A stretch of 64,000 nt of DNA from contig NC_063999.1 in the NCBI RefSeq assembly GCF_932276165.1, positions 3,908,501 through 3,972,500 of the forward strand, written 5' to 3'. The position numbers and the translations under genes are program-made. Below the pieces are notes generated by a model. It saw only the letters and a program-made list of their open reading frames with translations. It was not told where the DNA came from and ran no database searches. Each line of letters starts with the position of its first letter. Within the stretch, counting starts at the first letter, position 1. The DNA is from Plutella xylostella. Taxonomy: Eukaryota; Arthropoda; Insecta; Lepidoptera; Plutellidae. Below are positions 53,961 through 64,000 of this stretch, piece by piece.

Positions 53961-56900
53961 TGTGTTGTTGTTTGTAAGACCTTAGAGATTAACGGCCTGC
54001 TACAGATGATGGATGGAATGATGCCGTTCAAAAGTCACGTTATAGAGAACAATATGTTTTCTGTGGAATAAAATAGGTAATTGTATAAGATTTGAAAGGC
54101 AGAATTTAGGAAACCCTTCCTTTGTGAATTTTATTCTCTAAGCAATCTAATTAATAAAAGGTACTATTTACGAACCTTTTATGCTATAAATTGCAGGATG
54201 ATGATTAAGGTTTAGACTTGATAATGAAATTTTCACAAGGATAAGGAAGGATTAAATTGAAAGTCATTATCGTATGCTTTTGTGTAAATTTGTACTTATC
54301 TTCCATAAATCGGATGGACTTTATCATATCATGTAATTTATAACGACCAATGCTGCTTTATTTATGTTGTTGGCAAAAGGGATTAATACAACGCTTGCAT
54401 AACTGTTATGTCTACAACACTATATAAACCGCCCAGTCTTGTGACATTTAATTTAGTCGGCAAAGGCATACTAGGCACCTCAAGATAAATCAATGCCATC
54501 AAAAACATAACTCATGAATTATAATAACTACGATATTTACAAAGACACATTTTTATTTTATGGGTATACTATGGGTCATAAAAGCCTAATTATATAGGTA
54601 AGTAGGTAACAGTTCAAACATATAGTAAAGCACAAAAAATAATAACATTTATCTTAATAATTATAATAACTGGCTTCATAGTAGTTCATAGTCACTTTAG
54701 ACAACTAGCTGCTATACATTTACGAAGTATCCACATTGCACTAGCTAGGATAAGCAGTGAAGCGAAGACCTATGACACGTTTATCAATGCAATTCATAAG
54801 TACGATTGTATTTCTTGTAAAACAATATGTGATTTATGATGTATGATAAATTACTTATAATTTATACGAGTACTAAATTATGTTGATATATGATTAGATA
54901 AAAGAAACAGTCACATTGTTTTATAAACTGTAAATCGTTAAAGCTAAAAGAACTTCGCGGACTCTACCATTGTTACTAGAAGATTAAGTTCATAATAAAA
55001 TCATTTTGCGCGTTTTGGTCTCTTCAGAAAAATATAAAAACAGGTTCAACTGGCGTTTAACACGGTATTAGCCATATTACTCCTGTAAACCTTTAGAAAA
55101 ACATGAGTCGGTTGAGTAGAAAGTAATAATCGGGGTATTTCTTGCAAAGTTCTCGCCCAAAAACGACATCCTGACCATATTCTATCTACAAACATACGGC
55201 CAGCATATTTATGGCTGAGCTGAGCCCACAATAACTGACATCCATCCCTTTTTTGTCCGCCGCGGTTACTAAGCATCTGGATTAACAGTTTTTGTCAGAA
55301 GTCCAAGCATTCTTCAACATCGTAGCTTGTATTATGAAAGGTCTACTCAGAAATTTAAAACAATTGCATTCGACAAATCGGTAGCTGCCTTAAATCGTCA
55401 AAGAAATTTCATCTTTGTTTCTGAAGATTAAGCTTGAGAATACTTCAGTTATCGATCATCAGTCGATTGTTATCCGTCGCATCGATGAGTATTTGCATAT
55501 AGTGAACCGTGTGGTACATTAATTGATGCCCCTACAATATTACTTACAATTAGCGTCACGTGCTGTAGAAAATTAACTATAGTAAATTGTCGAGACGACA
55601 TCGCAGACAAGCCAATTTAAACGTACCTTTTTGTTTTCCCAAGAGCACTATGGGCCAGTATCTGGATTTGATCAGATATTACTCACTAAATACAAATTTA
55701 TATGATAATTACCTACGTATAAGTACAATTAATTCGGTACAGGCTCCACATTTTTCCAAAATAAAATACCTACCAAGGCAGGTAAATTATATAAAATATA
55801 AGTAGGTCAACACTATTGAATACCTACGTAGGCACCTTCATCCGTATTTTTGTTAGCCAATCTTAATTTATTCTTTACTGGAAATACCTATACAACGAGG
55901 GCATAATGTAGTCTGCTAAACTTTATAACATTATATACTTACCTCGAACTTTTTCATGATAATTTCAGTCAGCGTTAACTGAGAGATAACGGACAGACAG
56001 GAAAAGGAAACACAAATTGAGCGTTTTGGACAAAAAAAAAAAGATTACAGGAAATGTGGTCTAACCATATCCCTGATCCTCACACATGCGTCATCGGGGC
56101 TTGCAACAACATACTACATGTGGGCGGAACGAATACCGAACCGAAAATACTGACATTTGCAATCCTAGATTATGACAGCTGAAAAAAAATTAAAACAAAA
56201 ACTCCAGCTCTAGCTTTCCCTGATTCTTTTAGTGATTTTTAAAACTATCTATACTTCTAAAACTTAGTAAGTACCTACTTATTATACATTAGATGTTATA
56301 ATACATATATCTCCAAAACATTAAATTGTATGCATATTTATCTTGTACACATATATAACTAGGTACATGTAATATGCACGAGTAATTTATGTTTATTAAA
56401 CAAATTAATGACACAAGTGTAGCATTAGATATACGTAACACTAATTGCCGTCTTCTATGTGCCATTTAAAAATCTTTGTGCAATTTCGACGTACCACATA
56501 AGGAGGGAAAACGCTTAACGTGTAGCAGTTTAGTTAGGGATTTATGTCTTCAGACGCACAAATTAAGGTGGGTCTAAAATCTAGTCTTGGAGTGCTGTAT
56601 TGGATGTTTGACAGTAAAAAAAAGCATTGTGTCAAAAATATACACTGCACGATTTCTTAATTTCTTGTTATAAGGTTTAGTTACTTATAATAATTAGGTT
56701 ACTGACTTCATCATTTTAACTTCGTCAACGAAAGAATATATTATTTTGTTAAATCATCTCTAGCGGTCGAATTTGTCAGTCATTTTACAGAAATATGTAA
56801 AAATGTATGTAGAGAGAGTGGCGTCATACAAACGTGATTGCACTCTAAACTCCTTACCATTGCAAATTGCGACACCGAGTGACATCGTTGCCCTAGACTC

Positions 56901-57644
56901 AAGAGTCTAGACTCAATCTGGTTAGAAAACTTCATATTATTTTATGACAAACTGCTGGATTCAACGATTGAAGCAAAATACAGTTGAACAAACGTTGGAC
57001 TAGGGGAATAATCATTATAAAATGAAAGTTAATGTAATTAATGTGTAAAACGATAAAGCTTTACATTAAGTAGTATACACTTCATAATTAAGTTGTATGT
57101 AAAGTATATTTTTGTGTGTGCTTCGCTAGCTCTATAATCATTCCAAAATAGAGGCTCCTTTCTGTTATCGGTTCCGTTACTATGTGCAAATTTTAATCAA
57201 TTTTGTATTTTATAAAAAAAAAACAATTTGATGTCACCACTGAGTGTAACGTAGCCTACCGCAGGTTCCAATATAAAATGAATCGAACGCGATCGGCTAA
57301 TTAAAAGGTTTGTGGTAACCCTGTGTGGCCATAGCGTGACACTGCAGCCAAAACCAATATGAAATTACGTAACCGCAACTTACCAAATTATGGACGAGAA
57401 TATCGCCTGCTGATGATCAAATAACCAAGTTAAAACTAACTTAAACTTAAGTATATAAATTTCTGCTCATGCTTCTTGATAGCGTTTTTCCAAAAAGTGT
57501 CAGGACGAAAATATTCACAATGGTTTTTGAAATTTTATTAACTTACCATATTTATACCTAGTGCCTAGAATCCAGAAGTAAATTTGATTCCAGCCACGCC
57601 TACTGGCGTGGCGTAAAAATGCTTTTGTTATTTTATAGTTAGGT
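53961..57644. other. No gene seen
   Basis: 3.7 kb of AT-rich DNA. Open frames up to 76 codons (for example 55046-55276 on the minus strand) lack motifs or splice context. A small palindrome AGACTCAAGAGTCT is at about 56895. Confidence 0.45.
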
Positions 57645-57704
57645 TAGCCTTTGTGATTCTTCTTCTTCTTCACTGCCTCTGCTCCTCGACTAGCCTTTGT
57701 GATT
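57645..57704 (-). mobile_element. 32-bp micro-insertion of an RTE-like 3' end with 14-bp TSD
   Basis: TAGCCTTTGTGATT lies at 57645-57658 and again at 57691-57704. The 32 bases between, read on the minus strand, are GTCGAGGAGCAGAGGCAGTG then AAGAAGAAGAAG. They resemble the extreme 3' end of the RTE copy at 15445 (GGAGAGGCACTAAAAGAAGA). The insertion is on the minus strand and almost entirely 5'-truncated. Confidence 0.7.
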
Positions 57705-58133
57705 ACCTTAAACAAAAATAAATCTCAGATATCAAAGTAAAATCTTTTATATAATTATTCTATAATATTATGTTTTGCCGCGGTAGCATCTGGTCTCAAG
57801 TGAGGCAGCAAAAACACGTGTTTTTCGCTTCTGCGAGCATCGGTCCTTCCGAGTCATTTGCTCCGCAAAAACACGGGATTGTATAACTCCTATATGTTGG
57901 CTCTGTATTAGTTTTGCAATTTATAGAATTCTCGAGTCCAATGAATAGCACACATAAAGCGATGTTCAATCAACAGAAACAAATAACTTTGGTAAAAAGA
58001 TGCTGTTCGGGCTGTTGTTACGGTCAAGCCCTAAAGGTGTCAGATTTGAGTGCAAAAGGTTGTCAAATAAGAACGAACTGATATGTTCAATGGTCTATAA
58101 TGCACTAAAAACTTAAATGTATAAAATACTTAC
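57705..58133. other. No gene seen
   Basis: AT-rich, presumably intron downstream (minus strand) of the next exon. Confidence 0.4.
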
Positions 58134-58340
58134 AATGATGTCAAGAATTACCCAAATTGAGGGCGCGCATGCAAGCGCTGTCAGCACATAATCTCTAACA
58201 ATGTGTGAGTGGCTCACACAGATGCCTAATATCCTGAGCCTTAAAGCCACCGTGGCTCGGCTGCGACGCTGCCGCCTCGACTCTGCCTCTACTCCAGCAG
58301 TGAGCGTAGCGCCTAAAATTGCCCAAATGGAATTTTTTAT
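58134..58340 (-). CDS. Candidate exon of a multi-pass membrane protein
   Basis: On the minus strand a frame of 69 codons runs from after TATGTAACAG to the donor ATT/GTAAGT. It is in phase 0 at both ends. A shorter choice uses the acceptor CAATTTTAG (start 58312). The peptide begins IKNSIWAILGATLTAGVEAE, then SRRQRRSRATVALRLRILGI, CVSHSHIVRDYVLTALACAP, SIWVILDII. Two hydrophobic stretches (start and last 25 residues) enclose a basic segment, as in a two-membrane-span hairpin with an inside loop. I cannot name the family. The CG-rich, mixed third positions contrast with the AT-rich flanks. Acceptors are weak, so an exon call is tentative. Confidence 0.4.
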
Positions 58341-58799
58341 CTGTTACATAGTACCTATTCCGGAATTAAATGTTAACTCCACTTTTGACAGTTAAAGCCA
58401 CATTTGACATGTGGCTCCAAATTTTAAATTTGGAACGTTGTCGTCGTCGAACATTATGTTGCAAATACGTTGACAGTCGTAGTGAATTCTGAGTGATCGT
58501 TTTGTTACACGGTGGTTGACGTAAGTTCGCCATACAACATCATTGTTTGTTGTTATTTATTCTGAGTATGCTAATATTTCAGTGTCCTCCGAATTAAGGA
58601 GACTGTCCGCCGGTTTCGCAGCTGAGAATGTAAATTTACCTAGAATATTATGTATGACACGCAGAGCTGTGATTGGTTGAATTGTCATTGATCTGTAACT
58701 GTTAATACTAAGGTAGATTCACTGATATAAGAATCTGAGCCTGTAACGTTTAATAAGAACTAGTGAAGAAGATTACACAAAGTTCTGAAATGATCAAAT
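58341..58799. other. No gene seen
   Basis: No supported feature. Confidence 0.35.
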
Positions 58800-58885
58800 T
58801 AATTTTATTTACCCATGTTTACAATAAATGAATTTTTATCTTTATCTTTATCTTTATCTTTTTATTTTTATCTTTTATCTTTAGT
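58800..58885 (+). mobile_element. LINE 3' tail with TTTATC repeats
   Basis: CATGTTTACAATAAATGAAT is followed by TTTATC units (to about 58882): a poly(A) signal followed by a short-unit tail. The LINE body is not recognisable upstream. Confidence 0.5.
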
Positions 58886-61800
58886 TCTGAAATTGACTTA
58901 TCGTTATAATTTATATACCGGACGATATAGGGTACTAAATAAGTATAAGACGTAGGGATTGTTAGGTATACTTGAGTTCTGACGCCTTTATATCTTACTT
59001 ACTACCTACTTCTAACTTTATACATATTTTATAAGTATGTTTTGTATATGATAAAGTGAGTTCCCATAAATAAATCCAAAGATACCTATCAAAATATGTA
59101 AGTACATAAGTAAGTAACCATATTATAAACATGCTATAAATGAGAAATTCTTTAAAAATTAAAAAAAAAAAAGCAAAATAATATTATTAGGTATATTTAT
59201 TTATTAATATTATTAACTTTTACCTTTGCAAATCGTTCCCTATTTATTTTGGACTATACTATAGATAATTCTAATTACTCTGACCCTTCTAAGATAACCC
59301 TATCCTATCTTGCGCCAGAAGGAAAGGTCACTATAAGTAGACAGGCATTAATTAAACTCTATAGTTATAATCATTATCCGATGAAAGGATTAAAATTTAC
59401 CTTTCGTGCTTGCTACAGGTATACAAATTCTATTTAGGTTCAGGACACCACTACAGGATGGTATAGTAAATGTTATTAATATTTATAGAAAGAACACAAC
59501 TAAACACTTTATACTTACCTTTAATCAGCCTGTAAAGTAAAATTTGCGTACAAAACCTAGTTAATGTCATGTATTTTAACAGATTACTTCCTTTTCTTTG
59601 TAAGTTTTTTCTTTGTCAAGAAAAGAAGAAAGAATGTATGAGGTCATTGCCCAATGCTTTCTATTGTATCGTGGTACAACATTATTATTTTACAGTAAAC
59701 TTAATGAACTATATTTTTTATATGCTACCAGGGTAGCAGGGAAACTAAAAGCTTAGTTTGCGGTTGACAAGATATACATTTGGTCCGGCAAGCTGACGGC
59801 CGCTTCCGGAACAGATAATGCCGGCTCTATCGATCTCGCCCCACCGCAGAACACCAGGGAATTCAATGTTTATACTAGAAGCGAAATACTACAAAGAACT
59901 GGCTTAGATATTGGAATCGTTTTCATCCAACAATATTGATAGTTAGTACCTATATCGAAAATGACTCATTCAGTAAGTGTAACATCATAACTGATCATAA
60001 CATGCATTTAAAAATTATTCACCATCACTTGCACTTGTTCATACATATGATTGTGCGAAATTATGTTTGTTTTAGTACATAATTCACACCCGGCATGCTT
60101 ATTCGTCTACTTTAGTTTAAGAATGTACAACGTACATGCATCTCAAATATATATTTAGTTATTCCATTTAACACTAGGTTTTGAGCTATGGACGACTGCT
60201 GTACAGGGGGTCCTAAAGTGAAGTCCTAACTAATGTCAAATTCAATACAATTTGAATCCTAAAAAAGGTTGTCAAAACAAGTTTGCAATAATAGGTACAC
60301 TGTACTTTATGTAACTAATTTGATTTATATTCCAAACAATCGCGACTCGACGTCACATAATCGGAATGCCCATAAATTATTTATCGCTACTAAGTTTCTA
60401 TAGTCGTATACGGATCGTGTTCGCATTACGGAATACCGGGACCACCCTGGCTCGTAAACGCAGCATGATGTATGATGAATTGTACACTTGTAAATTATAG
60501 AAACGGGGTCAATACATTTTTATTGTGCCAGTGCAAATTTTATTCATACCGTATACTTTATGTAGCTAAACTTGTAACTTATTTTAAGTAAGAATACTTA
60601 CTGATGGTTTCATATACCTACCTGAGAAGAAATCAAGTATAAAATGCAGCTCTAGTATATCTTAATTCATTCTTAAGTAAATACCTAGTTTAAGTCAAGT
60701 AAAAAACTACGCCTTAGTAAGCCAATCATATTTCTATTCATTGGAACAAATTATAATTAAATTAAGACCCCAAAAACTGGTCCCAGTTCATTGGTCGGGC
60801 AGTGCCTCCGATCCGTAAATTAATCTGGAAAGGTCATGGCTGAGTGAGTACTGTGCAAGGTCGGGGCCGGACTCAATTATGTATATGAAGGTACCGTAAC
60901 ATGTCACAGACACAGCTTCCTTTCCGCATTCAAATACCAGGGAATGATAGATGCAAGGAGTTCATACAAACATGTACAGTTCGCCTAGGAGGACATCATT
61001 ATTTCTATGTTGCAGAAGTGATACACTAAGCCGAAAACGGGTGACTCTGAGCTCTGGGGAAAGCAACTTATTAATGCTATGACTTTTGAAAATAGCCAAA
61101 TATAAATTTAGCTTCTCGATAGAAACTTTGTTGGTCACTTGACTTTTCATTCTTTTCAGTACATCTAAAGTCACCCTCGTTCGGCGTAGTATACCACTTT
61201 TGCAACATCTTTTCATCGTCACATTCAACACTTTCTGTATACATAATAAGTATAGTATTTCCCATATTAGGCTTAACCTTCTTCGATAAAGTCGTGCTAG
61301 TCCAACTTTGTACGCAGAAAAAAGTTGCGTATTTTTTTCTAAGTAAGTAGAGAAAATTAAAGAATTATAAATGAGTTTTCACCCGCTTTATGAACTTGTA
61401 GGAAGTTACGACGGTAAACTTTCACCGGCCTGTTTGAAGTTGCAAAATAATGCATTAATTAATTTGATGAAATGCTCTAGTTCCTTACAAATATACAAGG
61501 TAACTTATCAATGTTAAAATTGTTATTTAAGAGTTGATAAATGTAAAATCCACAGTAGCAGGATACAAATATGTAAGTACTCACAGGCAATGAAAAAGTT
61601 CCATCCATATAGCAACTTACCTAGTGGGTGGAACTTTTCTTTGCTCTCGAGTAACTATAAGCTTATGTAACTCGATATAGACTCCCATCAACAGTGTTTA
61701 ATCTGAAATTGTTGACTGACAGCTGTTTAATAACTTGTGAATTAGTTTCGGTTCGCAGTTGAACGTATGTTTCCTCCTTGCTCTCTGATTGATCATGATA

Positions 61801-62367
61801 ATAATGAAGGTCGTTCATTTGTATTATGAATAATTTCCACCTTTAAAGCAGATATCACTTTCACTTAGAACAGTACAGAATTTGTCTTTATTAGTAATTT
61901 GAGATACAAGTGCGGAAAGGTGGTCATTTCATTACTACTGATTACATTATTGAGAAAATCCATGAGATATTTGGGTGGAATAATTTTTGTTGTCATATTA
62001 CTTTGGTACCTACTTACTTACATAAATTTTTACAATAAGTTTGGTATGACTATTTTTATAGTTCTATGTCGAAAAAAAATGTAATAACAATTCGGTTAGA
62101 ATCATTTTCTCAGAATTGAAGACCTCAAAAACCAGTGACATAGCCTATTTCATAATGTCAGACACGGTTGTTGGCTGAGAAGCATAGTAAATCAGTTTTC
62201 TTTGCAAACTTTGAGCGCGAAGTAGTCGCTCGCTATTTTTCGGTTTTTAAATTAAGAAATCGAATGAGCACTCAATGTATAGAAAAAAGTGAGATACTGG
62301 CTCGTTCAGTGGTGTTCTTTTTTCGAAAATAATGAAGTTTTATGTGTATTTGAATTAAGAAAGTGTA
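58886..62367. other. No gene supported
   Basis: 3.5 kb, AT-rich. A small hairpin, AAAAGTTCCATCC with GGGTGGAACTTTT, is at 61598-61640. A CG-richer patch at 59790-59860 and one at 60780-60900 were read in six frames without recognition. Confidence 0.45.
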
Positions 62368-62509
62368 ATGTTGCGTACTGGACGGAAATCTTGGTCGGTG
62401 GAGGCGGAGGCGATGAGTGAAGTGACCAACAATGGCGTTTGGCAAGACAAGGAGAAGTGGCAGCTTATCGTGTCCTCTTGTCTTGAGAAAGATCTTTCCA
62501 GAAACAGTA
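62368..62509 (+). CDS. Candidate first coding exon, host gene not recognised
   Basis: ATG (context GTGTAATGT) opens 47 codons, MLRTGRKSWSVEAEAMSEVT, NNGVWQDKEKWQLIVSSCLE, KDLSRNS, and reaches a consensus donor AGTA/GTAAGT at 62510. Without splicing it would stop at TGA 62518. The peptide is hydrophilic, with a helical acidic/basic second half. A second ATG at codon 16 (GCGATGAGTG) has a good context and may be the true start. Third positions are G/C-biased against an AT-rich background. No homology recognised, and the next exon is not found in the remaining 1.5 kb. Confidence 0.45.
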
Positions 62510-62519
62510 GTAAGTTTTG

Positions 62520-62997
62520 AGGTGCTGGGTCCTGAACCTGGGTTTGAACATGTGCCTCTGCAAAACTACAGAGAAGTCATACTTAATAACAGTTTCGCTA
62601 TAACTTATTAACAAAATCTGAATATGTTATAAAAGACAATTAACACCATAAAATAAAGCCAGACTGAAATAATAAAAAAAATCAGTTAAGCCTATGTAAT
62701 ATATACCTAGGAACATGTATATACTATATTTTACCTATATGCTAAAGAAATATTCTAAACATATAATTCTAATCATTTCTCCATACTAGGTATTAAGGTA
62801 TATAAGTACACACGGCAACGTTAAATGGTTGGCAGGGCACACTAACGTAGGTAGTGTATGTGTGTGTCAGCGACGTCGACGTAATTATTTAGTTCTGGGC
62901 AACCCACACACGGATATTGTAAGCATGTAGTTGTGCCAGTGACAATGATTCATTGTTTTTATGATATGAAGCCAAATTTTGCAATGCATTGTAATAG
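62520..62997. other. No gene seen; probable intron
   Basis: AT-rich, nothing supported. Confidence 0.35.
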
Positions 62998-63100
62998 ATT
63001 GAATGGCTCAGTTGGTATGATACAAGACTTACAATATTCGGTATGGTGGTTCAAATCCCTCTGAACTAACAATATTCCTTTTTTGTTTTTTTTTTTATAG
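62998..63100 (+). repeat. tRNA-like SINE head followed by T-rich tract
   Basis: GAATGGCTCAGTTGGTATGA (A box) and TGGTGGTTCAAATCCCTCT (B box), about 35 nt apart, lead into a T run at 63075-63095. The layout equals the tRNA-like parts of the foldback repeats at 12.7 and 32.4 kb. Acceptor-stem pairing is poor, so it is a SINE or tRNA pseudogene and not a working tRNA. Confidence 0.55.
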
Positions 63101-63234
63101 ATTTAATTTATTTTTTAATATGGCTAATAATAGTATTGTAGTATATACGAATAAAAGCAACACAGAAAGTAAATGAAACAAGTTATTAAGTGTTAAAATT
63201 ACCAAATTTATTCTTGCCGTAACATAAACATTAA

Positions 63235-63381
63235 CCCCCTTATTCATAGAGAAGTTACAAAACGTTTTAACTAATAAACTGTTTTGTCCCTCTCCGACAA
63301 AGAACAATTTGTTCATTGACAGAGAGGGACAAAACAGTTTATTAGTTAAAAAGTATTGTAACTTTTCTATGAATAAGGGGG
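63235..63381. mobile_element. 147-bp palindromic MITE, TAA flanks
   Basis: CCCCCTTATTCATAGA and the rest of a 60-bp arm (TTACAAAACGTTTTAACTAA, TAAACTGTTTTGTCCCTCT) face their near-perfect complement. Both flanks are TAA (63232-63234 and 63382-63384), the TWA duplication of PIF/Harbinger elements. The 25-nt loop and few mismatches suggest fairly recent mobility. Confidence 0.82.
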
Positions 63382-63697
63382 TAAGGATGTTACGTTTTTG
63401 TTGTTTTTCGTTTTAAAACATAGTTGTAGTTTATATTAATAAGGAAAATTTTCAATTAGCAGTTTTAAATGATAATAAACATCAGAAAAGGATGGACTGG
63501 CTGTTTTACTAAAGTAAATAGGCAAGTCATTAGTTATATGAATCAACATGTTAATTAGCTAGAAATAAGATAACTTATTCCAACCTCAGTAACAATAACA
63601 TCATTAACACATTGGCTTACCCATAATTGTAAATAATAATAAGTATTTAACAAAATAACTAAAATCTTATACAAATGGAAAAATAAAAATTACTGAG
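63382..63697. other. No gene seen
   Basis: AT-rich spacer. Confidence 0.35.
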
Positions 63698-64000
63698 CTA
63701 ACCCCAATAACTATAATTTTCACCACTTTTTCGCTTAAAGGACTTTTCATCACTAAATATCACCACATTGTTGCACCAATCAAAGTTTAAAATAGTCAGT
63801 CGCAAAACGCACTCTGTTTCGACCATGCTGATCGGTTAGAGCAATTTTCTTCGTCGGCCTCCGACACCGCAACCCAGCAGCACGCAAGTGAACCCGTACG
63901 GTTTGTAGGGATAGATTATGTGTTGTGGCCGTAGAACGGGTGCTGCAGAACGGATCAGCGCTATGCGCAGCTACGATTTCTCGATGGCGTGGTGATGCAT
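63698..64000 (-). pseudogene. Tc1-type transposase fragment, frameshifted, runs off window
   Basis: The minus strand from the window edge reads ASPRHREIVAAHSADPFCST, RSTATTHNLSLQTVRVHLRA, AGLRCRRPTKKIALTDQHGR, NRVRFATDYFKL and then a stop. One base over, the frame continues DWCNNVVIFSDEKSFKRKSG, ENYSYWG, stop. SLQTVRVHLRAAGL is the second HTH; ALTDQHGRNRVRFA and VIFSDEKSF, with the first catalytic Asp, are standard Tc1 landmarks. It is a different lineage from the intact copy at 31 kb. The frameshift and the stop after the first catalytic motif mean no active enzyme. Confidence 0.75.

Noticed and set aside
55046..55276. 76-codon minus-strand frame
   Set aside because: No motif, no context, chance length.
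1..64000. CRISPR arrays, bacterial operons, riboswitches, ribosome binding sites
   Set aside because: No regularly spaced direct repeats, no tightly packed gene clusters and no prokaryotic signals. The sequence is eukaryotic, with spliced-gene and transposon features.

Overview
The window looks like 64 kb of AT-rich nuclear DNA from a moth or butterfly (Lepidoptera). That is an inference from its repeats: tRNA-derived SINEs of the HaSE type, LINE 3' ends of types common in that order (GGCTGATGATGATG tails, TTTGAG, TTTATC and TATTC repeat tails), RTE endonucleases of the 'craniofacial development protein 2-like' kind, and many short inverted-repeat elements. No prokaryotic gene organisation, CRISPR array or operon is present. 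Host coding sequence is sparse. I can point only to isolated exon-like blocks: a terminal exon at 14.64-14.78 kb (-), an exon with a partial tandem copy at 49.08-49.51 kb (+), a membrane-protein-like exon at 58.13-58.34 kb (-) and a possible first exon at 62.37-62.51 kb (+). The rest is intron or intergenic DNA full of transposons.

Layout. 0-6.8 kb: degenerate SINE and MITE pieces and a GC-rich block (4.4-5.4 kb). 6.8-10.1 kb: a non-LTR retrotransposon on the minus strand with an intact 991-residue endonuclease/reverse transcriptase frame. 10.2-13.5 kb: a SINE with perfect target duplications and a foldback repeat. 13.6-14.1 kb: a MITE with 38-bp perfect inverted repeats, next to a host terminal exon. 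15.4-18.7 kb: a 5'-truncated RTE with its target duplication, a 129-bp tandem repeat and a 1.37-kb element with 447-bp inverted arms. 20-28.9 kb: a graveyard of retroelement pieces, including copia gag and integrase, a chimera of RTE endonuclease and Jockey-type reverse transcriptase, and a deleted Pao element. 29.5-33.6 kb: a 1.1-kb element carrying many copies of a 19-nt motif, an intact Tc1-like DD34E transposon that landed inside a tRNA-like sequence, and a second foldback copy. 36.7-41 kb: a SINE, a hairpin MITE and a second intact LINE frame of 985 residues. 42-47 kb: MITEs, an 842-bp element with an embedded GC-rich tandem duplication, and LINE tails. 49 kb: the duplicated exon. 51.2-52.4 kb: a 1.17-kb nested palindrome carrying a small exon with a splice donor. 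57-64 kb: a 32-bp micro-retrotransposition, two exon candidates, a tRNA-like SINE head, a palindromic MITE and a decayed Tc1-type transposase running off the window.

How the parts relate. The autonomous-looking elements (two LINE frames and one Tc1-like transposase) could supply enzyme activity in trans to the SINEs and TA-flanked inverted-repeat elements, but no pair here is matched by shared ends. The most unusual observations are: a partial exon duplication whose seven differences from the parent are all synonymous; a recurring AGRKGGCGC word resembling the insect CTCF core, two copies of which flank that duplication; and several inverted-repeat elements with unusual internal architecture (29.5, 45.4 and 51.2 kb). 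Coordinates of element ends are read by eye. Superfamily names are given only where target-site duplications or protein motifs support them.
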